The notes beneath the pieces were generated by a model. It saw nothing but the letters and a program-made list of their open reading frames with translations. It was not told the origin of the DNA and ran no database searches. The position numbers were made by a program, and so were the translations under genes. A stretch of DNA of 40,085 nt from NCBI GenBank assembly GCA_023399375.1, contig JAEWPX010000188.1:1-40085 (forward strand). The letters run 5' to 3'. The DNA is from Pseudomonadota bacterium (GTDB lineage: Bacteria; Desulfobacterota; Desulfovibrionia; Desulfovibrionales; Desulfovibrionaceae). This document shows positions 15,461 through 22,775 of this stretch, one piece after another. The first letter of the stretch is position 1. The number at the start of each line of letters is the position of its first letter.

Positions 15461-17332
15461 ATGCGACAGAATATTCTCGACGTGCTTGCCGCAAGGCCGG
15501 TGCTGGCCGACGGCGCGATGGGGTCGCAGCTTGCGGCCAGGGGCCATGCCACGCCCTGCCTCGATCTTCTTAATATCGAAGCGCCCGATGCCGTGCGCGC
15601 CATCCACCAAGCATACCTCGCCGCCGGCGCGGAGGTCATCGAAACCAACACCTTCGGGGCCAACCGCAGGAAGCTTGCGCGCTGCAACCAGGCGGACAGG
15701 ACGCGGGAGATCAACCGACAGGGCGCGCTGCTCGCCCGCGCCTGCGCCGGGTCGCGGGCCTTCATCGCCGGCGCGATGGGGCCGGTCGGCCGGCTTGAGG
15801 ACGAGGCGGACTGGGACCGGGAGGCCGTGGCCGCGCTCTACGCGGAACAGGCGCAGGCCCTGGCCGAGGGGGGCGCGGACCTGCTCATCCTCGAAACCTT
15901 CGCCGACCTCGAGCTCCTGCGCATCGCCCTCGGTGCGGTCAAGGCCGCCACACCCCTGCCGGTCGCCGCGCAGATGGTGTTCGGCGCGGCAGGCTCGGAC
16001 CTCGGCGGGCGCGACATCGCCGCTTGTTTGCGCCTGCTGCGCGAGGAGGGCGCGGACATCGTCGGCCTCAACTGCGGCATGGGGCCCCGGGGCGCGCGCG
16101 ACATGCTGCGCGCGGCAGGGCCCCTTCCCGGGCCGGTTTCGGTCTTTCCCAACGCCGGGTTCCCGGAGCGCCGGGGCGACAGGCTCGTCTATCCGTCCTC
16201 GCCGGAATATTTCGCGGACATGCTCATGCAGTGCGCGCAGGCCGGCGCGCGCCTGCTCGGCGGCTGCTGCGGCACGGGGCCGGAGCACATCCGCGCCCTG
16301 CACCGGCTGCTCGCCGCCGGCAAGGGTTCGAGCTCCGTCGCGACGCCCCTTGCCGCGGCGCAGGCCGCCCCGGTCACACAGCCGCGTGAGCAAGAGGAAA
16401 CGGCCACGGGCTTTGCCGCCCGGCTCGGCAGCGGGCGGCCGCTGTTTCTGGTGGAGCTCGACCCGCCCAAGCACCTGGACGTCGCCGGCGTGCTCGAGGG
16501 CGCGGACGCCCTGGCCCGGGCCGGCGTGGACGCGATCACGCTTGCCGAAAATCCCCTGGCCGCGCCGCGCCTGTCCAACATCGCCCTGGCCCAGCGCATC
16601 CGCGCGCAAAGCGACGTCGAGGTCATCGTCCACCTGACCGGCCGCGACCGCAACCTGATCGGCATGCAGTCCACGATCATGGGACTTTCCTGCCTCGGGC
16701 TGGACAACGTCCTGGCCGTCACGGGCGATCCGCCGTCCACGGGCGGCGAGGAGCGCCTGTCCGGGGTGTTCGACGTGCGCTCCTTCGAGCTGATCGCCCT
16801 GCTCGAGAGCTTCCGCCAGGGCCGCAACGCCCATGGCCAGGACATGCGCGCGGCGGCCAATTTCTGCATCGGCGCGGCGTTCAATCCCAACACCCGCAAC
16901 ATCGCCATGCAGGTCAAGCGCCTTTCCCGCAAGGCGGCGCTCGGCGCGCGCTACTTCCTGACGCAGCCGGTCTATTCGAAGGAAAAGGTCGACGAGGTGA
17001 TCGAGGCCGTCAAGGATGTGGCGCAGCCCATTTTTCTTGGCATCATGCCGCTGGTGAGCCTGCGCAACGCGGAATTTCTGCACAACGAGTTCCCGGGCAT
17101 CACCATCCCGGAGCCCGTGTTCGCGCGGCTGCGCGAGGCCGGGGACGGGCAGGCGCAGGAAGGGCTGGAAATCGCCTGGGAGCTCATGGAATACGCGCTG
17201 CCGCATTTCGCGGGCATGTACGTCATCCCGCCGTTCAATCGCTATGCCCTGGCGCTGGAGCTCATCAGGCGGGCCAAGGCGGCGTTGGCGCAGGCCCGCG
17301 CTACGGACTGCCGCAGCAGCGCGCCGAACTGA
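15461..17332 (+). CDS. Bifunctional homocysteine S-methyltransferase / methylenetetrahydrofolate reductase
   Basis: A 623-residue fusion. Residues 1 to about 290 are a zinc-dependent homocysteine methyltransferase barrel: DGAMGSQL at the start, ETNTFGANR, then the three zinc cysteines C205 (LNCGMGP) and C269/C270 (GGCCGTGPEH). From about residue 325 comes a MetF-type flavin domain beginning LVELDPPKHLD, with LTGRDRNLIGMQS and NVLAVTGDPPS as substrate and FAD contacts, and YFLTQPVYS further on. Together the halves would reduce methylene-THF and methylate homocysteine to methionine. In B12-type MetH the methyltransferase barrel is followed by folate and cobalamin modules; those are absent here, as in the YitJ-type proteins. 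The ATG at 15461 has GGAAGG 7 nt upstream. It overlaps the convergent small gene by 32 bp. Confidence 0.93.
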   Translation: MRQNILDVLAARPVLADGAMGSQLAARGHATPCLDLLNIEAPDAVRAIHQAYLAAGAEVIETNTFGANRRKLARCNQADRTREINRQGALLARACAGSRAFIAGAMGPVGRLEDEADWDREAVAALYAEQAQALAEGGADLLILETFADLELLRIALGAVKAATPLPVAAQMVFGAAGSDLGGRDIAACLRLLREEGADIVGLNCGMGPRGARDMLRAAGPLPGPVSVFPNAGFPERRGDRLVYPSSPEYFADMLMQCAQAGARLLGGCCGTGPEHIRALHRLLAAGKGSSSVATPLAAAQAAPVTQPREQEETATGFAARLGSGRPLFLVELDPPKHLDVAGVLEGADALARAGVDAITLAENPLAAPRLSNIALAQRIRAQSDVEVIVHLTGRDRNLIGMQSTIMGLSCLGLDNVLAVTGDPPSTGGEERLSGVFDVRSFELIALLESFRQGRNAHGQDMRAAANFCIGAAFNPNTRNIAMQVKRLSRKAALGARYFLTQPVYSKEKVDEVIEAVKDVAQPIFLGIMPLVSLRNAEFLHNEFPGITIPEPVFARLREAGDGQAQEGLEIAWELMEYALPHFAGMYVIPPFNRYALALELIRRAKAALAQARATDCRSSAPN

Positions 17333-17690
17333 GGCGCGAGCAGGGGATGGCGTCCACGAGCACGTTGATGCAGCCGCCGTTGTAGTCCTTGACGATGCGG
17401 CCCGAGGGCATGCGGCCGTGCCAGACGCGGCTGGTGAAGACGGCGAGGTCGCCGTTTAGCTGCACGTAGAATTCCGCGAATTCCTTGCCGAAAAAGCTGT
17501 TGAAGATGTAGACGCCCTCGCGGACGCCGACGAAGCTGTATTTGTCGGGCGTCTTGCAGGTCAGTATCGCCAGGGCGCGCTTGAACGAACAGACCAGCAC
17601 GGCCTGTTCGTCGAACGCGGCCGCGGGCCGCGTCAGCGGCGGCACGCCGAGCAACACGCACGCCAGCACGAGCATCGCCAGTCGTTTCAT
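17301..17690 (-). CDS. Small exported cysteine-containing protein
   Basis: I do not recognise this 129-residue protein. Residues 1 to about 25 form a signal peptide, MKRLAMLVLACVLLGVPP with a PAAA cleavage site. The mature chain has paired cysteines in VLVCSFKRALAILTCKTPD and a cysteine-rich end (NGGCINVLVD, IPCSRL, SARCCG), which suggests disulfides in the periplasm. The middle has aromatic strands (KYSFVGVREGVYIFNSFFG). The ATG at 17690 is set by GGGAGGG about 5 nt upstream; a much longer upstream frame has no such signal. It converges with the methyltransferase/MTHFR gene and overlaps its 3' end by 32 bp, so the 3' cysteine tail is encoded opposite that gene. Confidence 0.7.
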   Translation of the reverse strand: MKRLAMLVLACVLLGVPPLTRPAAAFDEQAVLVCSFKRALAILTCKTPDKYSFVGVREGVYIFNSFFGKEFAEFYVQLNGDLAVFTSRVWHGRMPSGRIVKDYNGGCINVLVDAIPCSRLSSARCCGSP

Positions 17691-17909
17691 GCAACCCTCC
17701 CCGGCGGCCAACGCCGCCCCTACGCGCCTTTTCGTCGTGAACCCGCGATCCTTTAGGCCCCATCCGCGCCTGCCTCGAACGTCGGAGATGGGCGGCCCGT
17801 TTCCGTCTTGTCGCCCAAACGTCGCGCGGGGTCCAGCCCGGGGAAGCGCCCGTCGGGACGACAGGGACAAGGGCGAGGCTTTCGACGGGCACGGCGTTTG
17901 GGCAGGGGT

Positions 17910-18236
17910 TCAATTACGGGCCTGGAGCGCCGAGGCGGCATAGCCATAACAGCGAATTCGCGCCGTGATTCCCGTGTGCCGGCGTATCGATTCCTCCAGC
18001 GCCACCATGAACGCCTGCATCACGTCCGGCGTCCGAAAGGCCTCAAGCCGATACCGGATCTCGACGAATGCCGGACGGCCGCGGCCGCGCCGCACGGCAA
18101 CGTATATGACATGCACCTTGTCGATATCCGCCTTGAGGATGTCCGTGCAATATGCGGTCGCATCGTCGGTGAGCCGACTGAGGACTTCTTCATTTGGCAT
18201 GCTGTCGTTTGAAAAAAAGAAGGTGACGTTTGGCAT
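17910..18236 (-). CDS. Tautomerase-superfamily-like protein
   Basis: A 108-residue protein whose first residue after Met is proline (MPNVTFFFSND). In the tautomerase superfamily this proline becomes the N-terminal catalytic base after Met removal. Length and layout (a first strand, a helix of about 20 residues starting NEEVLSRLTDDATAYCTD, a second strand HVIYVAV, then a second strand-helix half VEIRYRLEAF with FMVALEESIRRHTGI) fit the two beta-alpha-beta halves of the CHMI/MIF-like groups. Substrate unknown and family assignment moderate. GGAG lies 6 nt upstream of the ATG at 18236, which sets the start; the longer frame upstream overlaps the next gene. It is 11 bp downstream of the EthD-like gene, so the two form an operon divergent from the LysR regulator. 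Confidence 0.7.
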   Translation of the reverse strand: MPNVTFFFSNDSMPNEEVLSRLTDDATAYCTDILKADIDKVHVIYVAVRRGRGRPAFVEIRYRLEAFRTPDVMQAFMVALEESIRRHTGITARIRCYGYAASALQARN

Positions 18237-18247
18237 GACGCACTCCG

Positions 18248-18766
18248 TTAAACACTCAAAAGTTGTTTGCCCATGGGGAGATAGAGGGAGACGTCGGAAA
18301 GGAGTCCCTCGATGGGGGACTTCCAGCCACGGTCCCATACCGCCAGCCAACGGTGTTCGGGGCGCCTGTCGAGGCCCACGGCATGGAGCGACACGGGCGC
18401 GGCTCCGAGCTGGCGCAGGGGGGCGGGGCCGGTATGGCCGAGCAGCAGGTACTGTTGTTCGCCCACCGCAGGAGCCAGATCGATGCCGTCATAGAGATTG
18501 CGGCGCCAATCGGTTATCTGCTCTTGCCAGCGGGCGAAATTGCCGCCGCCTTTTTCACGGTAAGCGTCGCTGGCCAGCACCTCGGGCCCCGTCACGGTGT
18601 GGATAGCTAGATAGGCTGGGCAGCCGGGCGTCAGGGCCTTGAAGCGCTGCGAACTGCGAAAGCCTGGCACGGAAATCAGGGCGGGCAGTTTGGTGTTGCT
18701 GTAGAAAGCGTTCCAGTCGGCTTCCTGGGCAGCATTGACGAAGCTGCATTCCACGGTATAGATCAT
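18248..18766 (-). CDS. Hypothetical protein, EthD-like dimeric alpha/beta-barrel candidate
   Basis: A 172-residue cytoplasmic protein. The N-terminal part, MIYTVECSFVNAAQEADWNAFY followed by KLPALISVPGFRSSQRF, has the pattern of EthD/ABM-type ferredoxin-fold domains (strand, helix with a W, strand after a GF turn). A second half (HAVGLDRRPEHRWLAVWDRGW) could be a second similar unit, making an internal pseudo-dimer. Such proteins are often small-molecule oxygenases, isomerases or binding proteins; no catalytic residue can be named. The ATG at 18766 has AGGAGG 10 nt upstream; a TTG two codons earlier, 4 nt from the same site, is an alternative. The gene is first in the two-gene unit read from a promoter near 18830, and it faces the LysR regulator gene. 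Confidence 0.65.
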   Translation of the reverse strand: MIYTVECSFVNAAQEADWNAFYSNTKLPALISVPGFRSSQRFKALTPGCPAYLAIHTVTGPEVLASDAYREKGGGNFARWQEQITDWRRNLYDGIDLAPAVGEQQYLLLGHTGPAPLRQLGAAPVSLHAVGLDRRPEHRWLAVWDRGWKSPIEGLLSDVSLYLPMGKQLLSV

Positions 18767-18803
18767 TTCCAATAAGCCTCCTGAGGGATGTTGTGTCCAT
18801 AAG

Positions 18804-18856
18804 GCAATCGTCACGATTGCTATTCTTATACAGCGCGTTTTCGCACATGCAAAACG
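18804..18856. promoter_or_regulatory. Candidate LysR operators and -10 box in the divergent promoter
   Basis: Two dyads lie between the divergent genes. GCAATCG-TCA-CGATTGC (18804-18820) is a perfect 7-bp repeat. CGTTTT-N9-AAAACG (18836-18856) is a perfect 6-bp repeat. A TATAAG hexamer on the minus strand (18825-18830) is a good -10 for the gene starting at 18766, so the first dyad would sit about where transcription begins. LysR-type regulators usually bind such sites between themselves and their targets. The -35 is poor. Confidence 0.55.
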
Positions 18857-18925
18857 AAGAGTTGGCAAGGTGCGGTGACATTCGCTCAAGGTGGGCGGTT
18901 GCGGATATTTTCCCGGCGGTTGGCG

Positions 18926-19825
18926 ATGCGACGAAAAATTCCCAGCAGCACGGCGTTGCTGGCTTTCGAGACGGCGGCGCGGCACGAAAGTTTCGCACGG
19001 GCCGCCGAAGAACTTTCACTGACGGAAGGGGCGATCAGCCGCCAGATCGCGCGGCTGGAAGATGCGTTGGGCGTCGTGCTGTTCGAGCGGATCGGGAATC
19101 GGGTGCGTCTGTCCGCAGCCGGCGCCCGCTATGCGCGACAGGTGCGCGAAGTTCTCGATCGCCTGGAACGCGACAGCCAATGCCTGACGGCGCAAGCCGG
19201 CGACGGCGGCAGCCTCGATATCGCGGTGATCCCCACCTTCGCCAGTCGGTGGCTGATTCCACGCCTGAAACGGTTCCAGGACCGGCATCCGGGCATCACG
19301 GTACATTTGGCCGAGCGGGCCGAGCCCTTCCCCTTGCCGGCCAGCGGATTCGACGCCGCCATCCACTTCGAGCATCCAGCCTGGACCGGCATGCATTGCT
19401 ACGCGCTGTTTAAGGACTTCCTGATCCCCGTTTGCCACCCCGGGCTGGTGCCGGACGACGCGGCGCAGGCGCGTCTCGACGGCCTGCCCCGCCTGCATAA
19501 GCGGAGCACGCCGGACGCCTGGCGCAACTACGCGGAAGAGGCCGGCATCGATCTCGCAATTCCCGCCGTCGGCGCCAACTACGACCTTTTTTCCATGCTG
19601 ATCGAAGCGGCTCTGGCAGGACTCGGCGTGGCGTTGGTCCCAAGCCGGTATGTGGAGGACGATCTTCTCCAGGGGCGATTGATTTCGCCATGGCCGCCGG
19701 CTCGAAGCCTCATCAAACGGTATTGCCTGGTGCTGTCGGAATCGGAGGAAGTCCAATCCGGATCAATGCGTGCATTCGCCGGCTGGCTTCTCGAGGAAGC
19801 CAAGTCCCCGCGCCGTTCTCCTTGA
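18926..19825 (+). CDS. LysR-family transcriptional regulator
   Basis: A 299-residue regulator of standard length. The N-terminal helix-turn-helix is recognisable from LLAFETAARHESFARAAEEL followed by SLTEGAISRQIARLEDALG (about residues 11-49). A linker helix and a periplasmic-binding-protein-like effector domain follow: LDIAVIPTFASRWLIPRLKRF starts the effector domain and FDAAIHFEHP is the typical first-lobe end. The N-terminus looks like the GcvA/AmpR-like subgroup, but the subgroup is not certain. ATG 18926 gives the conventional N-terminus; its ribosome-binding site is weak, and a GTG at 18875 with AAGG upstream would add 17 residues. It is divergent from the tautomerase/EthD-like genes, which are the natural candidates for regulation. 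Confidence 0.92.
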   Translation: MRRKIPSSTALLAFETAARHESFARAAEELSLTEGAISRQIARLEDALGVVLFERIGNRVRLSAAGARYARQVREVLDRLERDSQCLTAQAGDGGSLDIAVIPTFASRWLIPRLKRFQDRHPGITVHLAERAEPFPLPASGFDAAIHFEHPAWTGMHCYALFKDFLIPVCHPGLVPDDAAQARLDGLPRLHKRSTPDAWRNYAEEAGIDLAIPAVGANYDLFSMLIEAALAGLGVALVPSRYVEDDLLQGRLISPWPPARSLIKRYCLVLSESEEVQSGSMRAFAGWLLEEAKSPRRSP

Positions 19826-19830
19826 AAAAG

Positions 19831-19856
19831 AAACGCCGCCCTTGCGGACGGCGTTT
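19831..19856. terminator. Bidirectional terminator, LysR / carbamoyltransferase
   Basis: An inverted repeat of 11 bp with one mismatch (AAACGCCGCCC / GGACGGCGTTT) and a 4-nt loop between convergent genes. The minus-strand continuation is CTTTTTC, a good T-run for the carbamoyltransferase transcript. The plus strand has only TTT followed by CCCGG. Confidence 0.85.
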
Positions 19857-19881
19857 CCCGGACAGGTCGCCGCAATGCGGC

Positions 19882-21747
19882 CTAATCCAGCTCGTATTCG
19901 TTGCGCCAGTCGCCGGCGTCGGCGTATTCGGGCTGGTCTTCCTTGTTGAACAGGCAGTCGCCGATAACCAGATAGTCCATCTCCGTGCGCATGAAGCAGC
20001 GGTAGGCGTCGGCCGGGGTGCAAACGATGGGCTCGCCGCGCACGTTGAAGCTCGTGTTGACCACGACAGGGCAGCCGTGGCGCGCGTAAAACGTCTTGAT
20101 GAGCTTGTGGTAGCGCGGGTTGGTGCGCTCGTGCACGGTCTGGATGCGCGCCGAGAAGTCCACGTGGGTGATGGCCGGCAGTTCGGAGCGCGGCACGTAG
20201 AGGCGCTCGAACATGGGCATCTGCCAGTAGCCCTCGGGCAAGGCGTGGCGCAGCTTTTCGGCCACCGGCGCCACGAGCAGCATGTAGGGCGAGGGCCGGT
20301 CCTGCTCGAAGCACTCCGACACGGCCTCGGCCAGCACCGAAGGGGCGAAGGGCCGGAAGCCCTCGCGGTACTTGATCTTGAGGTTGAGCTTTTTCTGCAT
20401 CTCCGGGTTTCGCGGGTCGCCGAGGATACTGCGGCCGCCCAGAGCGCGGGGGCCATATTCCATGCGGCCCTGGAACCAGCCCACGACCTTGCCGTCGGCC
20501 AGCAGGTCGGCGACCGTGGCGCACAGGGCGTCGAAGTCGTCGTAGGGCGTGCAGGGCGCGTCGTTGCGCGAAGCCACGCGCAAGGCGTCGCGGCGGGTGA
20601 ATTCCGGGCCGAGGTAGGAGCCGGCCATGCGGTCGGCCGCGCCTACGGGCAGGGGCGTGCGTTCATTGCCGCCGTGCACGTGCCATGCGGCGAGCGCCGC
20701 GCCGAGCGCGCCGCCGGCGTCGCCCGCGGCCGGCTGGATCCAGATGTCGTCGAAGACGCCAGAGCGCAGCAGCTTGCCGTTGGCCACGCAGTTGAGCGCC
20801 ACGCCGCCGGCCATGACCAAATATTTCTCGCCGCTTAATTCCCGCGCCGTGCGCGCCAGGCGCATGACGACATCTTCCGTCACCTGCTGGATGGCCAGCG
20901 CCATGTCCATGTGCTCCTGGGCGAGCTCGGACTCGGCGGCGCGTTTGGGCAGGCCGAAAAGCGCCTCGAACTTCGCGTCGCGGCACATGGTCAGGCCCGT
21001 GGCGTAGTCGAAGTAGGCCATGTTGAGGAGCATCGAGCCGTCCGGGCGCAGGTCGACCAATTCGTCCAGGATCTTGGCCTTGTAGGTCTCCACACGCTCG
21101 GAGCCGTCGATGCCGTAGGGGGCCAGGCCCATGAGCTTGTATTCGCCGGAATTGACCTTGAAGCCGCAGTAGTAGGTGAAGGCGGAGTAGAGCAGGCCCA
21201 GCGAGTGCGGGAAGTCCAGTTCGCGCAGGAAGGTGATGTCCTTGCCGCGCCCCACGCCGATGGTCGTGGTCGACCACTCGCCCACGCCGTCGATGGTCAG
21301 GATGGCGGCGGCGTCGAAGGGCGAGGGGTAGAAGGCCGAGGCGGCGTGGGAGAGGTGGTGCTCGGGAAAAAGGATGCGCGGCTTGCCCTGGCCGAGTTTG
21401 GCCAGTTCCTCGCGCAGCATCTTCTTCATGAAGAGCTTTTCCTTGATCCACACCGGCATGGCGGACAGGAAGCTGACCACGCCGCGCGGCGCGAAGCCGT
21501 GGTAGGTCTCCATGAGCCGCTCGAACTTGAGGTAGGGCTTGTCGTAAAAGGCGACGGACGCCAGTTCGGGCAAGCCGATGCCGGCTTCCTCCAGCACGTA
21601 GCGGGCCGCGTGCTCGGGAAACGACGCGTCATGCTTCTTGCGGGTGAAGCGTTCCTCGTGGGCGGCGGCCACGATCTCGCCGTCGCGCAAGAGCGCGGCC
21701 GCACTGTCGTGATAGTAGGCGGATATCCCCAGGATGTATTCGGCCAT
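19882..21747 (-). CDS. Carbamoyltransferase (NodU/CmcH family)
   Basis: A 621-residue enzyme that uses carbamoyl phosphate and ATP to carbamoylate a hydroxyl, usually on a sugar or natural product. The N-terminal Kae1/TsaD-like domain shows ILGISAYYHDSAAALLRDG, HHLSHAASAFYPSPF (residues 130-144, metal histidines) and LTIDGVGEWST. The C-terminal carbamoyl-adenylate domain starts near residue 400 and has GRMEYGPRALGGRSILGDPR. Full length; no missing motif was noticed. The ATG at 21747 follows the DUF5989 stop by 12 bp. It is the last gene of a minus-strand unit with DUF5989 and SxtJ-like genes, a combination known from other carbamoyltransferase loci. The acceptor is unknown; surface glycans or a secondary metabolite are options. 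Confidence 0.94.
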   Translation of the reverse strand: MAEYILGISAYYHDSAAALLRDGEIVAAAHEERFTRKKHDASFPEHAARYVLEEAGIGLPELASVAFYDKPYLKFERLMETYHGFAPRGVVSFLSAMPVWIKEKLFMKKMLREELAKLGQGKPRILFPEHHLSHAASAFYPSPFDAAAILTIDGVGEWSTTTIGVGRGKDITFLRELDFPHSLGLLYSAFTYYCGFKVNSGEYKLMGLAPYGIDGSERVETYKAKILDELVDLRPDGSMLLNMAYFDYATGLTMCRDAKFEALFGLPKRAAESELAQEHMDMALAIQQVTEDVVMRLARTARELSGEKYLVMAGGVALNCVANGKLLRSGVFDDIWIQPAAGDAGGALGAALAAWHVHGGNERTPLPVGAADRMAGSYLGPEFTRRDALRVASRNDAPCTPYDDFDALCATVADLLADGKVVGWFQGRMEYGPRALGGRSILGDPRNPEMQKKLNLKIKYREGFRPFAPSVLAEAVSECFEQDRPSPYMLLVAPVAEKLRHALPEGYWQMPMFERLYVPRSELPAITHVDFSARIQTVHERTNPRYHKLIKTFYARHGCPVVVNTSFNVRGEPIVCTPADAYRCFMRTEMDYLVIGDCLFNKEDQPEYADAGDWRNEYELD

Positions 21748-21759
21748 GGGCGCGTCCGG

Positions 21760-21909
21760 CTAGAAGAGCGTATAGATGAAGGGCGCGACGGCCGTGCCGC
21801 TGGTCAGGACCACCAGGACGCCGAAGAGCAACAGCACGAGGATGATGGGCAGCAGCCAGAATTTTTTCCTGACACGCAGAAAGCCCCAGAGTTCGCGTAA
21901 AAATTCCAT
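21760..21909 (-). CDS. DUF5989-family small membrane protein
   Basis: A 49-residue protein consisting of MEFLRELWGFLRVRKKFW, one hydrophobic helix (about residues 20-37) and a short tail, VAPFIYTLF. This size and the FLRxRKKxWLLP pattern match the DUF5989 family often found beside carbamoyltransferase and SxtJ genes. Function unknown; it may be a membrane anchor or assembly partner. The ATG at 21909 has GGAGG 4 nt upstream. It ends 12 bp before the carbamoyltransferase start, so translation is likely coupled. Confidence 0.88.
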   Translation of the reverse strand: MEFLRELWGFLRVRKKFWLLPIILVLLLFGVLVVLTSGTAVAPFIYTLF

Positions 21910-22038
21910 GGTTCCTCCGTAAGGGAAATCGGCCGGCCGCAGGCGCGACGGCGGATCGGCGATGTCGGGGACGGCGTTGCCGCCGCCATCTCGGGCGCGA
22001 TGCGCCCTGCGCCCCTGAAGCGGGCGCACGATACTCCA

Positions 22039-22068
22039 AGACGCCCGCAAGGCCAATGCCGGGCGTCT
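22039..22068. repeat. Hairpin between SxtJ-like and DUF5989 genes
   Basis: A 9-bp perfect inverted repeat, AGACGCCCG / CGGGCGTCT, with a 12-nt loop in the 181-bp gap. No T-run follows, so partial termination or mRNA stabilisation is possible but unproven. If it attenuates, the small DUF5989 and carbamoyltransferase genes would need their own promoter. Confidence 0.45.
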
Positions 22069-22090
22069 GGCATGTCCCGATTTGCGTGGC

Positions 22091-22507
22091 TCAGAACGGC
22101 TGTTCGATGTCCGCGGCCACGAACTGGTGGTCCCGGACGCGGAACACGGAGTCCTCGCCTTTCTTGAATTGCCGCACCCGCATGGGGTCCTTGCCGAAAA
22201 GGGAGCGCAACACGCCCATGGGCGAAAGCACCAGATAGAAGATGAGCGACAGCATGACCTTGGACATGACCGTGCCGAGGACATGGGACAGGCCGAACCA
22301 CAGCTTGGCCGCGGGCTTGAAAAGCGCCGGCGCGATCATGTCCAGGAGCAGCAGCGCCGTGGCGATGGTCGCATAGCGGATCTCCCGGGTGGCGAAAAAG
22401 ACGATGAGCGCGATCAGGACGAGCGCCATGCCCGTGTCCTTGGCCTGCTCCTTTGTCGCGGAGAGCCAGAAGGATTTCTTGGCGCGCTTTTGTTCCAGTG
22501 AGGACAT
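22091..22507 (-). CDS. SxtJ-family membrane protein
   Basis: A 138-residue protein with three or four hydrophobic segments (from GMALVLIALIVFFAT, through IATALLLLDMIAPALF, to MLSLIFYLVLSPMGVL). The N-terminus is basic and the C-terminus is a hydrophilic tail starting LFGKDPMRVRQFKKGEDS. This layout and the position next to a carbamoyltransferase match the SxtJ family, first named from the saxitoxin gene cluster, where its function is not established. The ATG at 22507 has GGAG about 10 nt upstream. It is the first gene of the minus-strand unit, 181 bp ahead of the DUF5989 gene, and it faces the chemoreceptor gene across a 268-bp gap that contains an 18-bp inverted repeat. Confidence 0.82.
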   Translation of the reverse strand: MSSLEQKRAKKSFWLSATKEQAKDTGMALVLIALIVFFATREIRYATIATALLLLDMIAPALFKPAAKLWFGLSHVLGTVMSKVMLSLIFYLVLSPMGVLRSLFGKDPMRVRQFKKGEDSVFRVRDHQFVAADIEQPF

Positions 22508-22571
22508 GCGGTGCGAGCTCCGGATCGGAAGTTGGGGATAGGTCGCGCGGGATTTTGCGACAGGCTTCCCT

Positions 22572-22616
22572 AGCCCGCCCCGGCGGCGGGCGTCAAGGCC
22601 GCCGCCGGGGCGGGCT
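22572..22616. repeat. 18-bp perfect inverted repeat in a divergent gap
   Basis: The arms begin AGCCCGCCCC and end GGGGCGGGCT; all 18 bp pair, with a 9-nt loop (GCGTCAAGG). It lies between the divergent SxtJ-like and chemoreceptor genes, where a terminator is not expected. No T-run follows on either strand. Candidates are a leader-RNA structure of the SxtJ-like gene, an end structure left by a lost gene, or a dispersed palindrome. Confidence 0.7.
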
Positions 22617-22775
22617 GGCGCAGCGGATCGGAAGGATGTGAATATTATAAAATCGATGATGTTTTGTCGTTTTCAGTAATAGCGCTGCGATAGTTCCAAT
22701 GAAAGATAACGCATGCTATGCTGGGGAGGCTGCGCATTCCGTATTAACGATATTCCGATATCTCGGGGGGTTGTT

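Noticed and set aside
14634..16637. A 667-residue plus-strand frame through the ferredoxin and zinc-ribbon region
   Set aside because: It is antisense to the ferredoxin and out of frame with the zinc-ribbon and methyltransferase genes, and it has Pro/Arg/Ser shadow composition.
22713..22775. A sigma-54-like GG/GC pair before the heme chemoreceptor
   Set aside because: The GG-to-GC distance is 7 nt instead of 10, so it does not fit the sigma-54 consensus.
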